NCBI RefSeq assembly: GCF_008386505.1
Contig: NZ_VUNZ01000004.1
Location: forward strand, 1 to 64,000
Direction of reading: 5' to 3'
DNA length: 64,000 nt
DNA from: Chryseobacterium sediminis
GTDB taxonomy: Bacteria > Bacteroidota > Bacteroidia > Flavobacteriales > Weeksellaceae
A model generated the notes under the pieces. The model had not been told where the DNA came from, made no database searches, and saw only the letters and a program-made list of their open reading frames with translations. The translations under genes were made by a program, and so were the position numbers. Below are positions 1 through 8,235 of this stretch, one piece after another. Each line of letters begins with the position of its first letter. Within the stretch, counting starts at the first letter, position 1.

Positions 1-47
1 TCCCCCAGTTCATCATTCATAACTCATAATTCATCATTGATTTTCCC
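1..47. repeat. AT-rich palindromic-repeat tail
   Basis: The left edge has repeated ATTCAT/TCATCATT words of the kind seen in the other intergenic palindromes of this window. It is cut by the window edge, so its extent is unknown. Between 161 and 345 I see no gene and only AT-rich leader sequence for the next small ORF. Confidence 0.3.
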
Positions 48-160
48 CTAGCCCTGATAGTAATGGTTACCCCGCAGCACGCGCGGAGAGCCTTCGGCTT
101 CGTTCAGGGTGAGAGCAAAGGCGTGAGGAGTATGAATGGATAGTAGGATTAAGCTCCTGA
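48..160 (+). ncRNA. Structured RNA-like element, copy 1
   Basis: This segment shares conserved end blocks with the element at 20491-20560. The left block reads CTAGCCCTGAT. The right block reads GGATAGTAGGATTAAGCTCCT. CCTG (53-56) can pair with TAGG (144-147), and AGC (50-52) with GCT (153-155). In copy 2 the equivalent bases are CCCG and CGGG, so a T-A pair has become a C-G pair. The middle differs between copies; here it is GC-rich and holds the hairpin GCC-TTC-GGC. The strand is assigned from the order of the blocks. Function is unknown. It could be an RNA or a mobile palindromic repeat. Confidence 0.55.
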
Positions 161-345
161 ATATTGACTAAACTACTTTCTCATTACTCACAGATTATTA
201 GATATATGAGCCCCTACTTAGTAAACTTTAAAATCAAAGATCAAAATTTTTATTTAAATTTCACTGGGTGTTGAAAAAATAGTATATTAGAAAAGCGTAA
301 TCCGAAAAGCTATAATAGAGTAGGAACTACCAAAACTAAATAACT

Positions 346-543
346 ATGAAAAATCTAGTAAAGATTTCAAGAGAGAGTTTAAAATCACTTAAAGGAAGCG
401 GAGGCCCTGGTTGTCCAGACGATCCGGCATTTGGAATGTGCTATCCTCCGGGATGGCCTAATGGAATTTGTCTGAGCAAATATCAATGCTGTATGAGGCT
501 GGGCGGCCCTATAGAATTTTGTAAGGAAGAATATGGAAATTAA
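346..543 (+). CDS. GG-leader, cysteine-rich bacteriocin-like peptide
   Basis: A 65-residue ORF. The first 20 residues look like a double-glycine leader (Lys/Ser-rich, SLKSLKGSGG), of the kind cut by C39-type peptidase transporters. The presumed 45-residue core has six cysteines (C23, C32, C42, C48, C49, C59) with many Pro and Gly residues, which suggests three disulfides. Chryseobacterium genomes commonly carry short bacteriocin-like ORFs with this leader type, usually of unknown activity. No maturation enzyme, immunity gene or transporter lies nearby, so the gene is an orphan here. A terminator follows 32 bases downstream. The function (bacteriocin, signal, or other secreted peptide) is inferred only from the leader and the cysteines. 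Confidence 0.7.
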   Translation: MKNLVKISRESLKSLKGSGGPGCPDDPAFGMCYPPGWPNGICLSKYQCCMRLGGPIEFCKEEYGN

Positions 544-574
544 CATTCCTATCATTTAAAGGTATATATAAAAG

Positions 575-611
575 CACGGCTATCTCAAACAGAAATAGCC
601 GTGTTTATTTT
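575..611. terminator. Terminator between converging genes
   Basis: CACGGCTAT (575-583) pairs perfectly with ATAGCCGTG (595-603), followed by a T-rich tail on the plus strand and CTTTTATAT on the minus strand. It can serve both the bacteriocin-like gene and the converging carboxylase gene. Confidence 0.8.
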
Positions 612-628
612 TATAAATGTATTGATGA

Positions 629-2257
629 TCAGACTTGAATTACCCCTAAATTGAATTTCTCAGTAATAGGAGCATGATTAGCCGCTTCAATTCCCATAGA
701 AATCCATTTTCTTGTGTCTACAGGGTTGATGATGGCATCTGTCCATAATCTGGCTGCTGCATAAGTAGATTCCGTTTGTTTCTGGTATTTTTTTGAAATT
801 GTATCCAGGATTTCGTTGTGTTCTTCTTCAGAAATTTCTTTTCCTTGTTTCTTTAACGTAGATTCCTGGATCTGAGCAAGTACTTTTGCCGCCTGCGCTC
901 CTCCCATTACAGCCAGATCAGCCCAAGGCCATGCAACAATTAATCTAGGATCATAAGCTTTACCACACATAGCATAGTTTCCTGCTCCGTAAGAGTTCCC
1001 TGTAATGATGGTAAATTTAGGAACTACAGAATTGGAAACGGCATTTACCATTTTAGCTCCGTCTTTAATGATTCCTCCATGTTCAGATTTTGAGCCTACC
1101 ATGAATCCGGTAACATCCTGTAAGAAGATTAAAGGTATTTTTCTTTGATTACAGTTGGCAATGAATCGGGTTGCTTTATCAGCAGAATCTGAGTAAATAA
1201 CTCCACCAAACTGCATTTCTCCTTTACCGCTTTTTACCAATTTTCTCTGATTGGCTACAATACCTACAGACCAGCCATCCACTCTGGCTGTTGCGCAGAT
1301 GATACTTTTACCGTAATCAGGTTTATATTCTTCGTATTCGGAATTGTCTACAATACATTTAATGATTTCGTAGGTATCATATTGCTCAGCTCTGGAAACC
1401 GGCATAATTCCGAAGATATTTTCAGGGTTTTCTTTTGGTGGAAAACTTTCAATTCTGTCAAAGCCGGCTTTTTCAGTACTTCCGATAGATTTCATTATGT
1501 TCTTGATTCTGTTCAAAGCATCTTTATCATCTTTAGCTTTATAATCTGTTACACCTGAAATAGAGCAGTGAGTAGTAGCGCCCCCCAATGTTTCATTATC
1601 AATACTTTCACCGATAGCTGCTTTTACAAGATAGCTTCCTGCAAGGAAAATAGAGCCTGTTTTATCTACAATCATGGCTTCGTCACTCATAATAGGCAGA
1701 TAAGCTCCTCCAGCCACACAACTTCCCATAACAGCAGAAATCTGGATAATGCCCATGGAACTCATTTTAGCATTATTTCTGAAAATTCGTCCAAAATGCT
1801 CTTTATCCGGGAAAATCTCATCCTGCATAGGAAGATAAACACCTGCAGAGTCTACCAGATAGATGATTGGTAACTTGTTTTCCATGGCAATTTCCTGCGC
1901 TCTCAGGTTTTTCTTTCCTGTGATAGGAAACCATGCACCTGCTTTTACAGAAGCATCATTTGCAACGATGATACATTGTCTTCCGGAAACGTAGCCAATA
2001 ACAACTACAACTCCTCCACTTGGACATCCTCCATGCTCTTTATACATTTCATAGCCTGCAAATGCTCCTACTTCTATGGAATCTGAATCTTTATCGAGAA
2101 GATAATCTATTCTTTCTCTTGCTGTCATTTTTCCTTCATCACGAAGCTTCTGAAGCCTCTTCTCACCACCTCCTTTTTTGATCTCAGTGAGTAAGCGATT
2201 TATTTCAGATAATTTTAATCTGTTCTGATCTTCTCGTTTATTGAATTCGATGTCCAT
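629..2257 (-). CDS. Acyl-CoA carboxylase beta subunit, methylcrotonyl-CoA carboxylase type
   Basis: A 542-residue carboxyltransferase subunit of a biotin-dependent acyl-CoA carboxylase. It would move the carboxyl group from biotin to an acyl-CoA, most likely 3-methylcrotonyl-CoA in leucine breakdown. It has two crotonase-like halves (about residues 30-280 and 290-530). The stretches YLVDSAGVYLPMQDE, HFGRIF and VMGSCVAGGAYLPIMSDE are typical of MCC beta subunits, and the second half contains GNSYGAGNYAMCG. Length fits the family. The biotin-carboxylase/biotin-carrier subunit is not in the window, so substrate choice (methylcrotonyl, propionyl or another branched acyl-CoA) rests on sequence resemblance only. 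The gene stands alone. Confidence 0.9.
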   Translation of the reverse strand: MDIEFNKREDQNRLKLSEINRLLTEIKKGGGEKRLQKLRDEGKMTARERIDYLLDKDSDSIEVGAFAGYEMYKEHGGCPSGGVVVVIGYVSGRQCIIVANDASVKAGAWFPITGKKNLRAQEIAMENKLPIIYLVDSAGVYLPMQDEIFPDKEHFGRIFRNNAKMSSMGIIQISAVMGSCVAGGAYLPIMSDEAMIVDKTGSIFLAGSYLVKAAIGESIDNETLGGATTHCSISGVTDYKAKDDKDALNRIKNIMKSIGSTEKAGFDRIESFPPKENPENIFGIMPVSRAEQYDTYEIIKCIVDNSEYEEYKPDYGKSIICATARVDGWSVGIVANQRKLVKSGKGEMQFGGVIYSDSADKATRFIANCNQRKIPLIFLQDVTGFMVGSKSEHGGIIKDGAKMVNAVSNSVVPKFTIITGNSYGAGNYAMCGKAYDPRLIVAWPWADLAVMGGAQAAKVLAQIQESTLKKQGKEISEEEHNEILDTISKKYQKQTESTYAAARLWTDAIINPVDTRKWISMGIEAANHAPITEKFNLGVIQV

Positions 2258-2400
2258 AAAATTTTCAATTTTTTACGCTTAAAGATACTATTTTTATGAG
2301 GAATACAAACAGGAAGTAAAACAGGTGTTTAATAGTTTGGTTTCTAGTAAATTGTGAAATTTTTAACTAAAAAATATTTTTAAATAATTTATATTTTTTC

Positions 2401-2523
2401 TAACTTTACACTAGAGTAACAGAGGTGATATTCTCTGCAAAATACTCTAAGTTCCTAGTTTATTTTTTTAATAGTTTATTATTTGAAGGCCCTGAAAGTT
2501 TAACAAATTTTCAGGGTTTTTTT
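2401..2523 (+). ncRNA. Candidate small RNA with its own terminator
   Basis: Between two minus-strand genes there is a plus-strand unit. TAACTTTA (2401-2408) is one base from the TAnnTTTG promoter box. A two-tier hairpin follows: AGAGTA (2413-2418) pairs with TACTCT (2443-2448), and inside it CAGAG (2420-2424) pairs with CTCTG (2433-2437). A rho-independent terminator then closes the unit. No ORF of useful size fits. The T-run exists only on the plus strand, so the hairpin does not serve the minus-strand neighbour. Target and role are unknown. Confidence 0.5.
2490..2523 (+). terminator. Terminator of the candidate sRNA
   Basis: CCCTGAAA (2490-2497) pairs with TTTCAGGG (2509-2516), followed by seven T on the plus strand. 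No T-run is present on the minus strand. Confidence 0.8.
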
Positions 2524-2542
2524 ATTGCTGTTTGTGTGATAG

Positions 2543-3064
2543 CTAGTAATACTTTCTATATTCTACAATATTCAGGTCAATAAGATGATTCTTGGCTTTT
2601 TTATATTTTTTAGCAGGAATAAAACCTAATTTTTCCGGAATTTTTCTGCTGGCTATATTTTCTTCATCTACAGGATATAAAATATACTTAAAAGTGAAAG
2701 TCTTTTCCAGGAATTCTATGATAGCTGTTATGATTTCAGTTCCCAGTCCTTTTCCCTGAGAACTTTTTTTTAACCATAGGCCAAGCTCAACAGATTCTTC
2801 TGTTATATTATGAATACCACAACACCCAGTAAAACTACTATCGGAGTCCAAGGCAACCATTACCAGATCTGTGTTTTGTGCCAGAGTTCTTTTTGATTCA
2901 TTAACAAAGGTGATTATATCCTGTCTGTTGCCTTGCGGGTCAAAAGGCATGTATCTGGTAACTTCAGTTGTAAAATGTTCTAAAATATCATCTATGTATA
3001 AGTCTTTAACAGGCTTTAAGGTTAGACGTTTTGTTTTGATTTCAATATTTGGGCTTAATATCAT
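2543..3064 (-). CDS. GNAT family N-acetyltransferase (RimJ/RimL-like)
   Basis: A 173-residue single-domain GNAT enzyme that would move an acetyl group from acetyl-CoA to an amine. The N terminus (IKTKRLTLKP) resembles the RimJ/RimL branch. The acetyl-CoA pyrophosphate loop is visible as QGKGLG in LWLKKSSQGKGLGTEI. The late segment with asparagine and IPEKLGF is the usual 'N.AS...EKLGF' end of this branch. The substrate cannot be told from sequence. Stand-alone gene. Confidence 0.85.
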   Translation of the reverse strand: MILSPNIEIKTKRLTLKPVKDLYIDDILEHFTTEVTRYMPFDPQGNRQDIITFVNESKRTLAQNTDLVMVALDSDSSFTGCCGIHNITEESVELGLWLKKSSQGKGLGTEIITAIIEFLEKTFTFKYILYPVDEENIASRKIPEKLGFIPAKKYKKAKNHLIDLNIVEYRKYY

Positions 3065-3199
3065 ATTGTAATTTTGATTTTTTTATTAAATGAATAGAAA
3101 AGGTCTTGTATTAGGTGAAAAACTATTAAAAACTTTATTTATCATCTTTTTGTTAATGTAAATTTATATTTTTTTATAAGATTTATAAAAGCGTATTTG

Positions 3200-3207
3200 T
3201 AAATTTG
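3200..3207 (+). promoter_or_regulatory. -7 promoter box TAAATTTG
   Basis: Exact match to TAnnTTTG, 29 bases before the start of the EamA gene. No clear TTG -33 box at standard spacing. Confidence 0.5.
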
Positions 3208-3222
3208 CACGTTAAAAATTCT

Positions 3223-3228
3223 AAGGAG
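3223..3228 (+). promoter_or_regulatory. Shine-Dalgarno-like AAGGAG
   Basis: AAGGAG sits 7 bases before the ATG at 3236. Canonical ribosome binding sites are rare in Bacteroidota and I see few others in this window, so this one is unusual. It supports the chosen start. Confidence 0.5.
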
Positions 3229-3235
3229 ATAGGTT

Positions 3236-4114
3236 ATGCATAAATTGGCGCTTTTCAGGTTGCACTTAATTGTATTTTTGTGGGGATTCACCGCAATTTT
3301 GGGAAAATTGATTCATGCCAATGCACAGATTCTTGTATTTTACAGGATGCTCTTTGCTTCCATTTTTCTTTTTGTATTCATCAGGGTTTTTAAAAAGGAC
3401 AGTATAAAAGTTTCCAGAAAAATATTTTTTCAGCTGGCAGCAATAGGTTTTGCAATGGCGCTCCATTGGTATTGCTTTTTCTATTCTATTAAAGTTTCCA
3501 ATGTTTCTATTGCATTAAGCTGTCTTTCCTTATCTACCCTTTTTGCCTCGATTCTGGAGCCTATTATTTTCAAAAGGAAGATTGATATATCAGAAGTGGT
3601 AATGGGAACAGTCATCGTTGCCTGTATATTGTTGATCTTTAAAACAGAGTTTCATTTTAAAGAAGGTATTATTTACGGAATCCTGTGTGCTGTATTCGGG
3701 ACTATTTTTTCTGTTTTTAATGGTAAAATGTTTGGCAAAACGAGTTCAGGAAACATCATTTTTTATGAAATTTTCTGTGGTTGGTTTATTTTAATGATAT
3801 TTTATTTGCTTTCGGGGCAAATTTTTCAGATGAATGAAATAAACTACCGGGATTTGGCGTTAATATGCTTGTTAGCTAGTGTTTTCACTGCTTTTCCTAT
3901 GTTAGAATCAGTGAATTTAATGAAGTATATATCACCTTTCACTTTAATTTTAACAGTTAATTTAGAACCTGTCTACGGAATTATACTAGCTTTTTTTATC
4001 TTTGGGGAATCAGAACATATGAGCCCTATATTTTATATTGCTTCAGGAGTTATGATACTGGCAATCATAGTAAATGGATTAATTAAAGCCAGAAAAACTA
4101 AAAACTTAAACTAA
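3236..4114 (+). CDS. EamA/DMT-family transporter
   Basis: A 292-residue inner-membrane protein with about ten hydrophobic helices arranged as two EamA repeats (about residues 5-135 and 145-283). The N-terminal motif LIVFLWGFTAILGKLI and the second-repeat end (TVNLEPVYGIILAFFIFGE) are typical of the drug/metabolite transporter family, whose members export amino acids or other small metabolites. The substrate cannot be assigned. The start is supported by an SD-like AAGGAG and an upstream TAAATTTG box. A PorV/PorQ-like gene begins 13 bases after the stop and may share the transcript. Confidence 0.88.
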   Translation: MHKLALFRLHLIVFLWGFTAILGKLIHANAQILVFYRMLFASIFLFVFIRVFKKDSIKVSRKIFFQLAAIGFAMALHWYCFFYSIKVSNVSIALSCLSLSTLFASILEPIIFKRKIDISEVVMGTVIVACILLIFKTEFHFKEGIIYGILCAVFGTIFSVFNGKMFGKTSSGNIIFYEIFCGWFILMIFYLLSGQIFQMNEINYRDLALICLLASVFTAFPMLESVNLMKYISPFTLILTVNLEPVYGIILAFFIFGESEHMSPIFYIASGVMILAIIVNGLIKARKTKNLN

Positions 4115-4127
4115 GCATCAAATTTAT

Positions 4128-5210
4128 ATGATGAAAAAATATCTTTTACTTGCATTTTCACTGCTGTTTGGGCTTTCTCAATCTCAGATTATCAGGAAAT
4201 ATTCCAATGAATTTTTAAATATCGGAGCAGGAGCTAGAGGACTTGCGATGGGTGGGGCAGTAATCACTAATCAGGATGACGTCTACGCTCCAATGTGGAA
4301 CCCAGCAGGTTTAATGTCTGTTGAAAGAGACTGGCAAGGTGCCGCGATGCACGCAGAATACTTTGAGTCTATCGCAAAATATGACTATCTGGCGTATGCA
4401 AAAGTACTTGAAGAAGGTGTTTTTGGGGTTTCAGTAGTAAGACTTGGTGTAGACAATATTTTGAATACAACCCAGATGATTGACTCTGAAGGGAACATTG
4501 ATTATGATAAAATCACCAAATTCTCTCAATCCGATTACGCAGCCATTCTTTCTTATGCTTTCAGACCTGGAGGAAATCCAAAACTTGACGTTGGGGTAAA
4601 TGCTAAAATTGTCTACAGAAATGTTGGTAAATTTGCAAATGGTTATGGTTTCGGTTTTGATGTGGGGGCTATTTATAAAGCGGATAACGGATGGAAATTT
4701 GGAGGTATGGTAAGAGATATCACAACTACCGTGAACTTTTGGAGTGTGAATCAGAAAGAGCTTTCAACGGTTGTTAACGGAGAAGAATTCAACCCGGCAC
4801 CGAAAGACAAACTGGAACTTACAATGCCTAAGCTGAATGTAGGGGCCAGTAAATTATTTGAAATCAATAGTAGTGTTTATGTGCTGCCGGAAGCAGGTAT
4901 TAACGTAGATTTTGCTAAAACCGCTTCATTAATTTCAACAGACTTTGCAAGTATAAGTCCTTATGCAGGAGCTGAATTGGGATATCAGAAAATGATTTTT
5001 GTGAGATTGGGGATCAACAGATTTCAATCAATTACAGATATAGAAGATCTTAAGAGAAAAGTTTCTTTCCAGCCGAGTGCGGGTCTTGGGATCAGGTACA
5101 GAGGGCTTACACTGGATTATGCAATTACGAATTCAGGGATAGGCGGATCTAATTTCTATTCCAATTTCTTCTCATTGAAACTGGATATGGGAGCATTCAG
5201 AAACGATTAA
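4128..5210 (+). CDS. PorV/PorQ family outer-membrane protein
   Basis: A 360-residue protein with a signal peptide ending near SQSQ and a long beta-barrel-like body. The segment NIGAGARGLAMGGAVITNQ followed by MWNPAGL is the signature of the PorV/PorQ family, related to FadL-type barrels. PorV and PorQ are parts of the type IX secretion system of Bacteroidota. Many genomes carry extra paralogues of unknown role, so I do not call this PorV itself. It is preceded closely by the EamA gene and followed after 10 bases by a secreted unknown, consistent with one operon. Confidence 0.82.
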   Translation: MMKKYLLLAFSLLFGLSQSQIIRKYSNEFLNIGAGARGLAMGGAVITNQDDVYAPMWNPAGLMSVERDWQGAAMHAEYFESIAKYDYLAYAKVLEEGVFGVSVVRLGVDNILNTTQMIDSEGNIDYDKITKFSQSDYAAILSYAFRPGGNPKLDVGVNAKIVYRNVGKFANGYGFGFDVGAIYKADNGWKFGGMVRDITTTVNFWSVNQKELSTVVNGEEFNPAPKDKLELTMPKLNVGASKLFEINSSVYVLPEAGINVDFAKTASLISTDFASISPYAGAELGYQKMIFVRLGINRFQSITDIEDLKRKVSFQPSAGLGIRYRGLTLDYAITNSGIGGSNFYSNFFSLKLDMGAFRND

Positions 5211-5220
5211 AATTATAGAA

Positions 5221-5961
5221 ATGAAAAAGTTATCAACGTTGATGTTGGCGGTATGTTCAACAATTGTTTTTGCACAAAAAGTTTCAGACTACAAATATGT
5301 TTCAGTTCCTGAAAAATTTGAAACATTTAAGGAGGATTATGATTTAAAAAACTTTTTCACCAAAGCTTTAACAGGGAAAAAGTATGTAGTACTTCCTATT
5401 ATTAAAGATAACTGGCCTGCTGATGCTAAAATGAACTATTGTAATGTGGTTACAGCAGATATTTTGAATGAAAAAAGTTTATTTAAAAATAAATTGATTA
5501 TACAGTTTAAAGACTGTAATAATAACTTGATCCTGGAATCCAAAGGAAGCTCAAATATCAAAGAACTTGAAGAGGGGGCGCAGGATGCTTTGAAGCAGGC
5601 TGTAACAAAAATACCAATTTCCAATCCTGTAGCACTATTGCCCGCATCCACTAATGGTCAGAGTACATCTCCTGAACCTGTTGTAACTGTTGCCTCTACA
5701 GCAGCTCCGGAAGCGAATAGCTACACAAATGGGAAACTGGATGTTCAGAAAATACAGATTGATGCTAATCAGTTTATCTTAGCAAAGTCCGGCAGTTCCG
5801 TACCATTTGCCGTTTTCAAAACAACTTCTAAGAATTCAGTTTTTATTGTAAAACTGGCCGATGGAAATACTACCATAGGATATTTTGAAAATGGAAGCAT
5901 TGTGATGGATATTCCACAGGCTGACGGAAGATATTCCAAAGAAGTTTTTACCGCAAAATAA
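5221..5961 (+). CDS. Secreted protein of unknown function
   Basis: 246 residues with a clear signal peptide (cut likely after VFAQ). I do not recognise the family. An N-terminal region of about 110 residues holds two cysteines (C73 and C99) that could form a disulfide. It is followed by a Ser/Thr/Pro/Ala-rich linker (about 140-175) and a C-terminal beta-rich region (about 175-246). The start lies 10 bases after the PorV/PorQ-like gene, and a strong terminator follows. The two proteins are therefore probably co-expressed and both face the periplasm or the outer membrane. Confidence 0.75.
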   Translation: MKKLSTLMLAVCSTIVFAQKVSDYKYVSVPEKFETFKEDYDLKNFFTKALTGKKYVVLPIIKDNWPADAKMNYCNVVTADILNEKSLFKNKLIIQFKDCNNNLILESKGSSNIKELEEGAQDALKQAVTKIPISNPVALLPASTNGQSTSPEPVVTVASTAAPEANSYTNGKLDVQKIQIDANQFILAKSGSSVPFAVFKTTSKNSVFIVKLADGNTTIGYFENGSIVMDIPQADGRYSKEVFTAK

Positions 5962-5982
5962 TTGAAAATAAATAGTAAACAT

Positions 5983-6008
5983 AAAAGGCTCTTGAAAAAG
6001 AGCCTTTT
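5983..6008. terminator. Terminator after the PorV/PorQ-like operon
   Basis: AAAAGGCTCTT (5983-5993), loop GAAA, AAGAGCCTTTT (5998-6008). Perfect 11-bp stem with U-rich ends on both strands. Confidence 0.85.
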
Positions 6009-6009
6009 A

Positions 6010-6355
6010 TAATATATATGCTGATGTGTTTTTCATTTTTTGACTGGACTTTCTACAAGAAATGAATACTATACAGATATAAGAAGTAAGCCAACATCTG
6101 TAATGGTAAATGAAAATGTAGAAAGGTTTATAAAATGAGAAAAATTTGCATAACATTATCGTTATTAGTTGATAATACTAATTTATGAAAAAAATACAAA
6201 TAATATTATTTTTTGATAAAATATTTATTTATTTGTGTTTTTTGTTAACAAATCGTCTTTACGATAAGGGAAGTGTTGATTTTTGTCACTTAGTGATGAA
6301 ATAGTAAACGGATGTGAAATTTTATAAAAAATAATTATAAAACTACGTCAGATCA
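6010..6355. other. AT-rich intergenic stretch with no recognised feature
   Basis: About 345 bases between the terminator and the end of uvrC. There is no ORF of useful size, no hairpin with a T-run and no repeat shared with the rest of the window. A short palindrome TTGTTAACAA is present. Confidence 0.4.
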
Positions 6356-8149
6356 TCAATTGGCATTAAAAAACTCCCAAATCACTTTAGCCTTACTTTT
6401 CCCTAAAATTTCTTCCAAAGTTTCCATATTGGCTTCTTTGATGCGTTTTACAGACTTTAGTTTAGACAGAAGCAGCTCAATAGTTTTTTCTCCAACACCG
6501 GGAATTTCTTCCAGTTCAGATTTTATAGTAGAATTTTTTCTTCTTGTTCTGTGATGCTTTACCCCAAATCGATGGGCCTCATCACGTACACGCTGTAAAA
6601 TTTTTAAAGTTTCGGATTTTTTATCCAGATATAAAGGAATAGGATCTTCGGGGAAGAAAATCTCTTCCAGTCTTTTGGCGATACCTACAATGGTAATTTT
6701 TCCGTAAAGTCCCAATAATCTAAGGCTTTTTACTGCAGAAGACAGTTGCCCCTTCCCTCCGTCAATCAGAATCAGTTGGGGAAGATCTTCCCCTTCATCA
6801 ACCATCCTTTTGTAACGTCGGTAGATCACTTCTTCCATAGTGGCAAAATCGTTAGGGCCTTCCACTGTTTTAGGATGGAAAATTCTGTAATCTGCTTTAC
6901 TCGGTCTGCCATCTTTGAAAACAACACATGCTGAAACAGGATTAGTTCCCTGGATGTTTGAGTTATCAAAACCTTCAATATGTCTTGGTTCTACAGGCAT
7001 TCTCAGAAGTTTCTGCATTTCGGCCATGATTCTGTTGGTATGCCTTTCAGGATCTACAATCTGAACCTGTTTCAGTTTTTCCAGACGATATTCTTTAGCA
7101 TTTTTTTCAGAAAGCTCTACGATTCTTTTCTTGTCACCCACTTTAGGAACAATCAGTTTTACATTAGGAATCTCTACAGATAAGTGGAAAGGTAACAGGA
7201 CTTCTTTGGAATCCGAAGAAAACTTCTGACGGATCTCAATCAATGCCTCCTCCATAATATCTTCATCTGTTTCTTCAAGAATTTTTTTAATTTCAGTAGT
7301 AAAACTCTGGATGATATTTCCATTTCTGATTTTAAAGAAATTGACATAAGCTGCCGTTTCATCACTGGTCATTCCGAAGACATCCACATCATCAATATTA
7401 GGATTGACTACCGTGTTTTTAGCCTGATAATCCTCCAGAATATCCAGTCTTTCCTTAATGATCTGAGCTTGCTCAAACTGAAGATTGGAAGCCAGTTTCA
7501 TCATCTGATTCACCAGGTAATCCTTAGCTTTCCGGAAATCTCCTTTGATAATTCCACGGATTGCATCTATCTTTTCATCATATTCTTCCTTGCTTTCAAG
7601 ATCTTCACACGGGCCTTCACAGTTTTTGATATGATACTCCAGGCATACTTTATATTTTCCTTCGGCAATCTTAGCCGGAGAAAGATTCAGGTTACAGGTT
7701 CTGAGCTTGTAAATATGCTTGATAGTGTCCAGTAAAATCTTTGCGGGACGCACTTTTGCATAAGGACCATAATATTCGGATCCATCTTTAATTACATTTC
7801 TGGTCAGAAAGATTCTTGGGAAATCTTCATTCTTGATGCAGATCCACGGATAGGTTTTATCATCCTTTAGCATGACATTATAGAACGGCTGATGTTCCTT
7901 AATCAGATTATTTTCTAATAAAAGTGCATCATATTCACTGTTTACAATTGTCGTTTCCAATCGCTGGATTTTACCGACCATTATTTTGATCCTGTATCCG
8001 GAAAGGTTTTTGTTGAAATAGGAGAGAACCCTTTTTTTGAGATTTTTAGCTTTCCCAACATACAAAAGCTGTTCGTTTTTATCATAATAACGATAAACGC
8101 CGGGTTCGGATGGTAAGGTTTTGAGCTGTAGTTCTAAAGAAGGATTCAT
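6356..8149 (-). CDS. uvrC: Excinuclease ABC subunit C
   Basis: 597 residues, normal length for UvrC, which makes both incisions around DNA lesions in the UvrABC repair complex. The N-terminal GIY-YIG nuclease is at about 12-95 (EPGVYRYYDKNEQLLYVGKAKNLKKRV in part). A UvrB-interacting coiled region lies near 200-235. The RNase H-like C-terminal nuclease (about 380-540) carries IEGFDNSNIQGTNPV, LILIDGGKGQL and VRDEAHRFG. A C-terminal helix-hairpin-helix pair starts at about 548 (IPGVGEKTIELLL). A single gene with no visible partner; uvrA and uvrB are not in the window. Confidence 0.97.
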   Translation of the reverse strand: MNPSLELQLKTLPSEPGVYRYYDKNEQLLYVGKAKNLKKRVLSYFNKNLSGYRIKIMVGKIQRLETTIVNSEYDALLLENNLIKEHQPFYNVMLKDDKTYPWICIKNEDFPRIFLTRNVIKDGSEYYGPYAKVRPAKILLDTIKHIYKLRTCNLNLSPAKIAEGKYKVCLEYHIKNCEGPCEDLESKEEYDEKIDAIRGIIKGDFRKAKDYLVNQMMKLASNLQFEQAQIIKERLDILEDYQAKNTVVNPNIDDVDVFGMTSDETAAYVNFFKIRNGNIIQSFTTEIKKILEETDEDIMEEALIEIRQKFSSDSKEVLLPFHLSVEIPNVKLIVPKVGDKKRIVELSEKNAKEYRLEKLKQVQIVDPERHTNRIMAEMQKLLRMPVEPRHIEGFDNSNIQGTNPVSACVVFKDGRPSKADYRIFHPKTVEGPNDFATMEEVIYRRYKRMVDEGEDLPQLILIDGGKGQLSSAVKSLRLLGLYGKITIVGIAKRLEEIFFPEDPIPLYLDKKSETLKILQRVRDEAHRFGVKHHRTRRKNSTIKSELEEIPGVGEKTIELLLSKLKSVKRIKEANMETLEEILGKSKAKVIWEFFNAN

Positions 8150-8187
8150 ATAACAAAATTAAGGAAACTTTCCCTATTTAAAAAAGA

Positions 8188-8215
8188 AAAACCTGCAGAT
8201 GAGTCCGCAGGTTTT
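8188..8215 (-). terminator. Terminator of the secreted unknown at 8236-8997
   Basis: AAAACCTGC (8188-8196) pairs with GCAGGTTTT (8207-8215). On the minus strand a T-rich run follows, which fits termination of the 8236-8997 gene before uvrC. Confidence 0.8.
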
Positions 8216-8235
8216 ATTTTATTGTTGCAAATATT

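Noticed and set aside
1568..1873. Plus-strand ORF of 101 residues
   Set aside because: Fully antisense to the carboxylase gene, no family match, no start signal.
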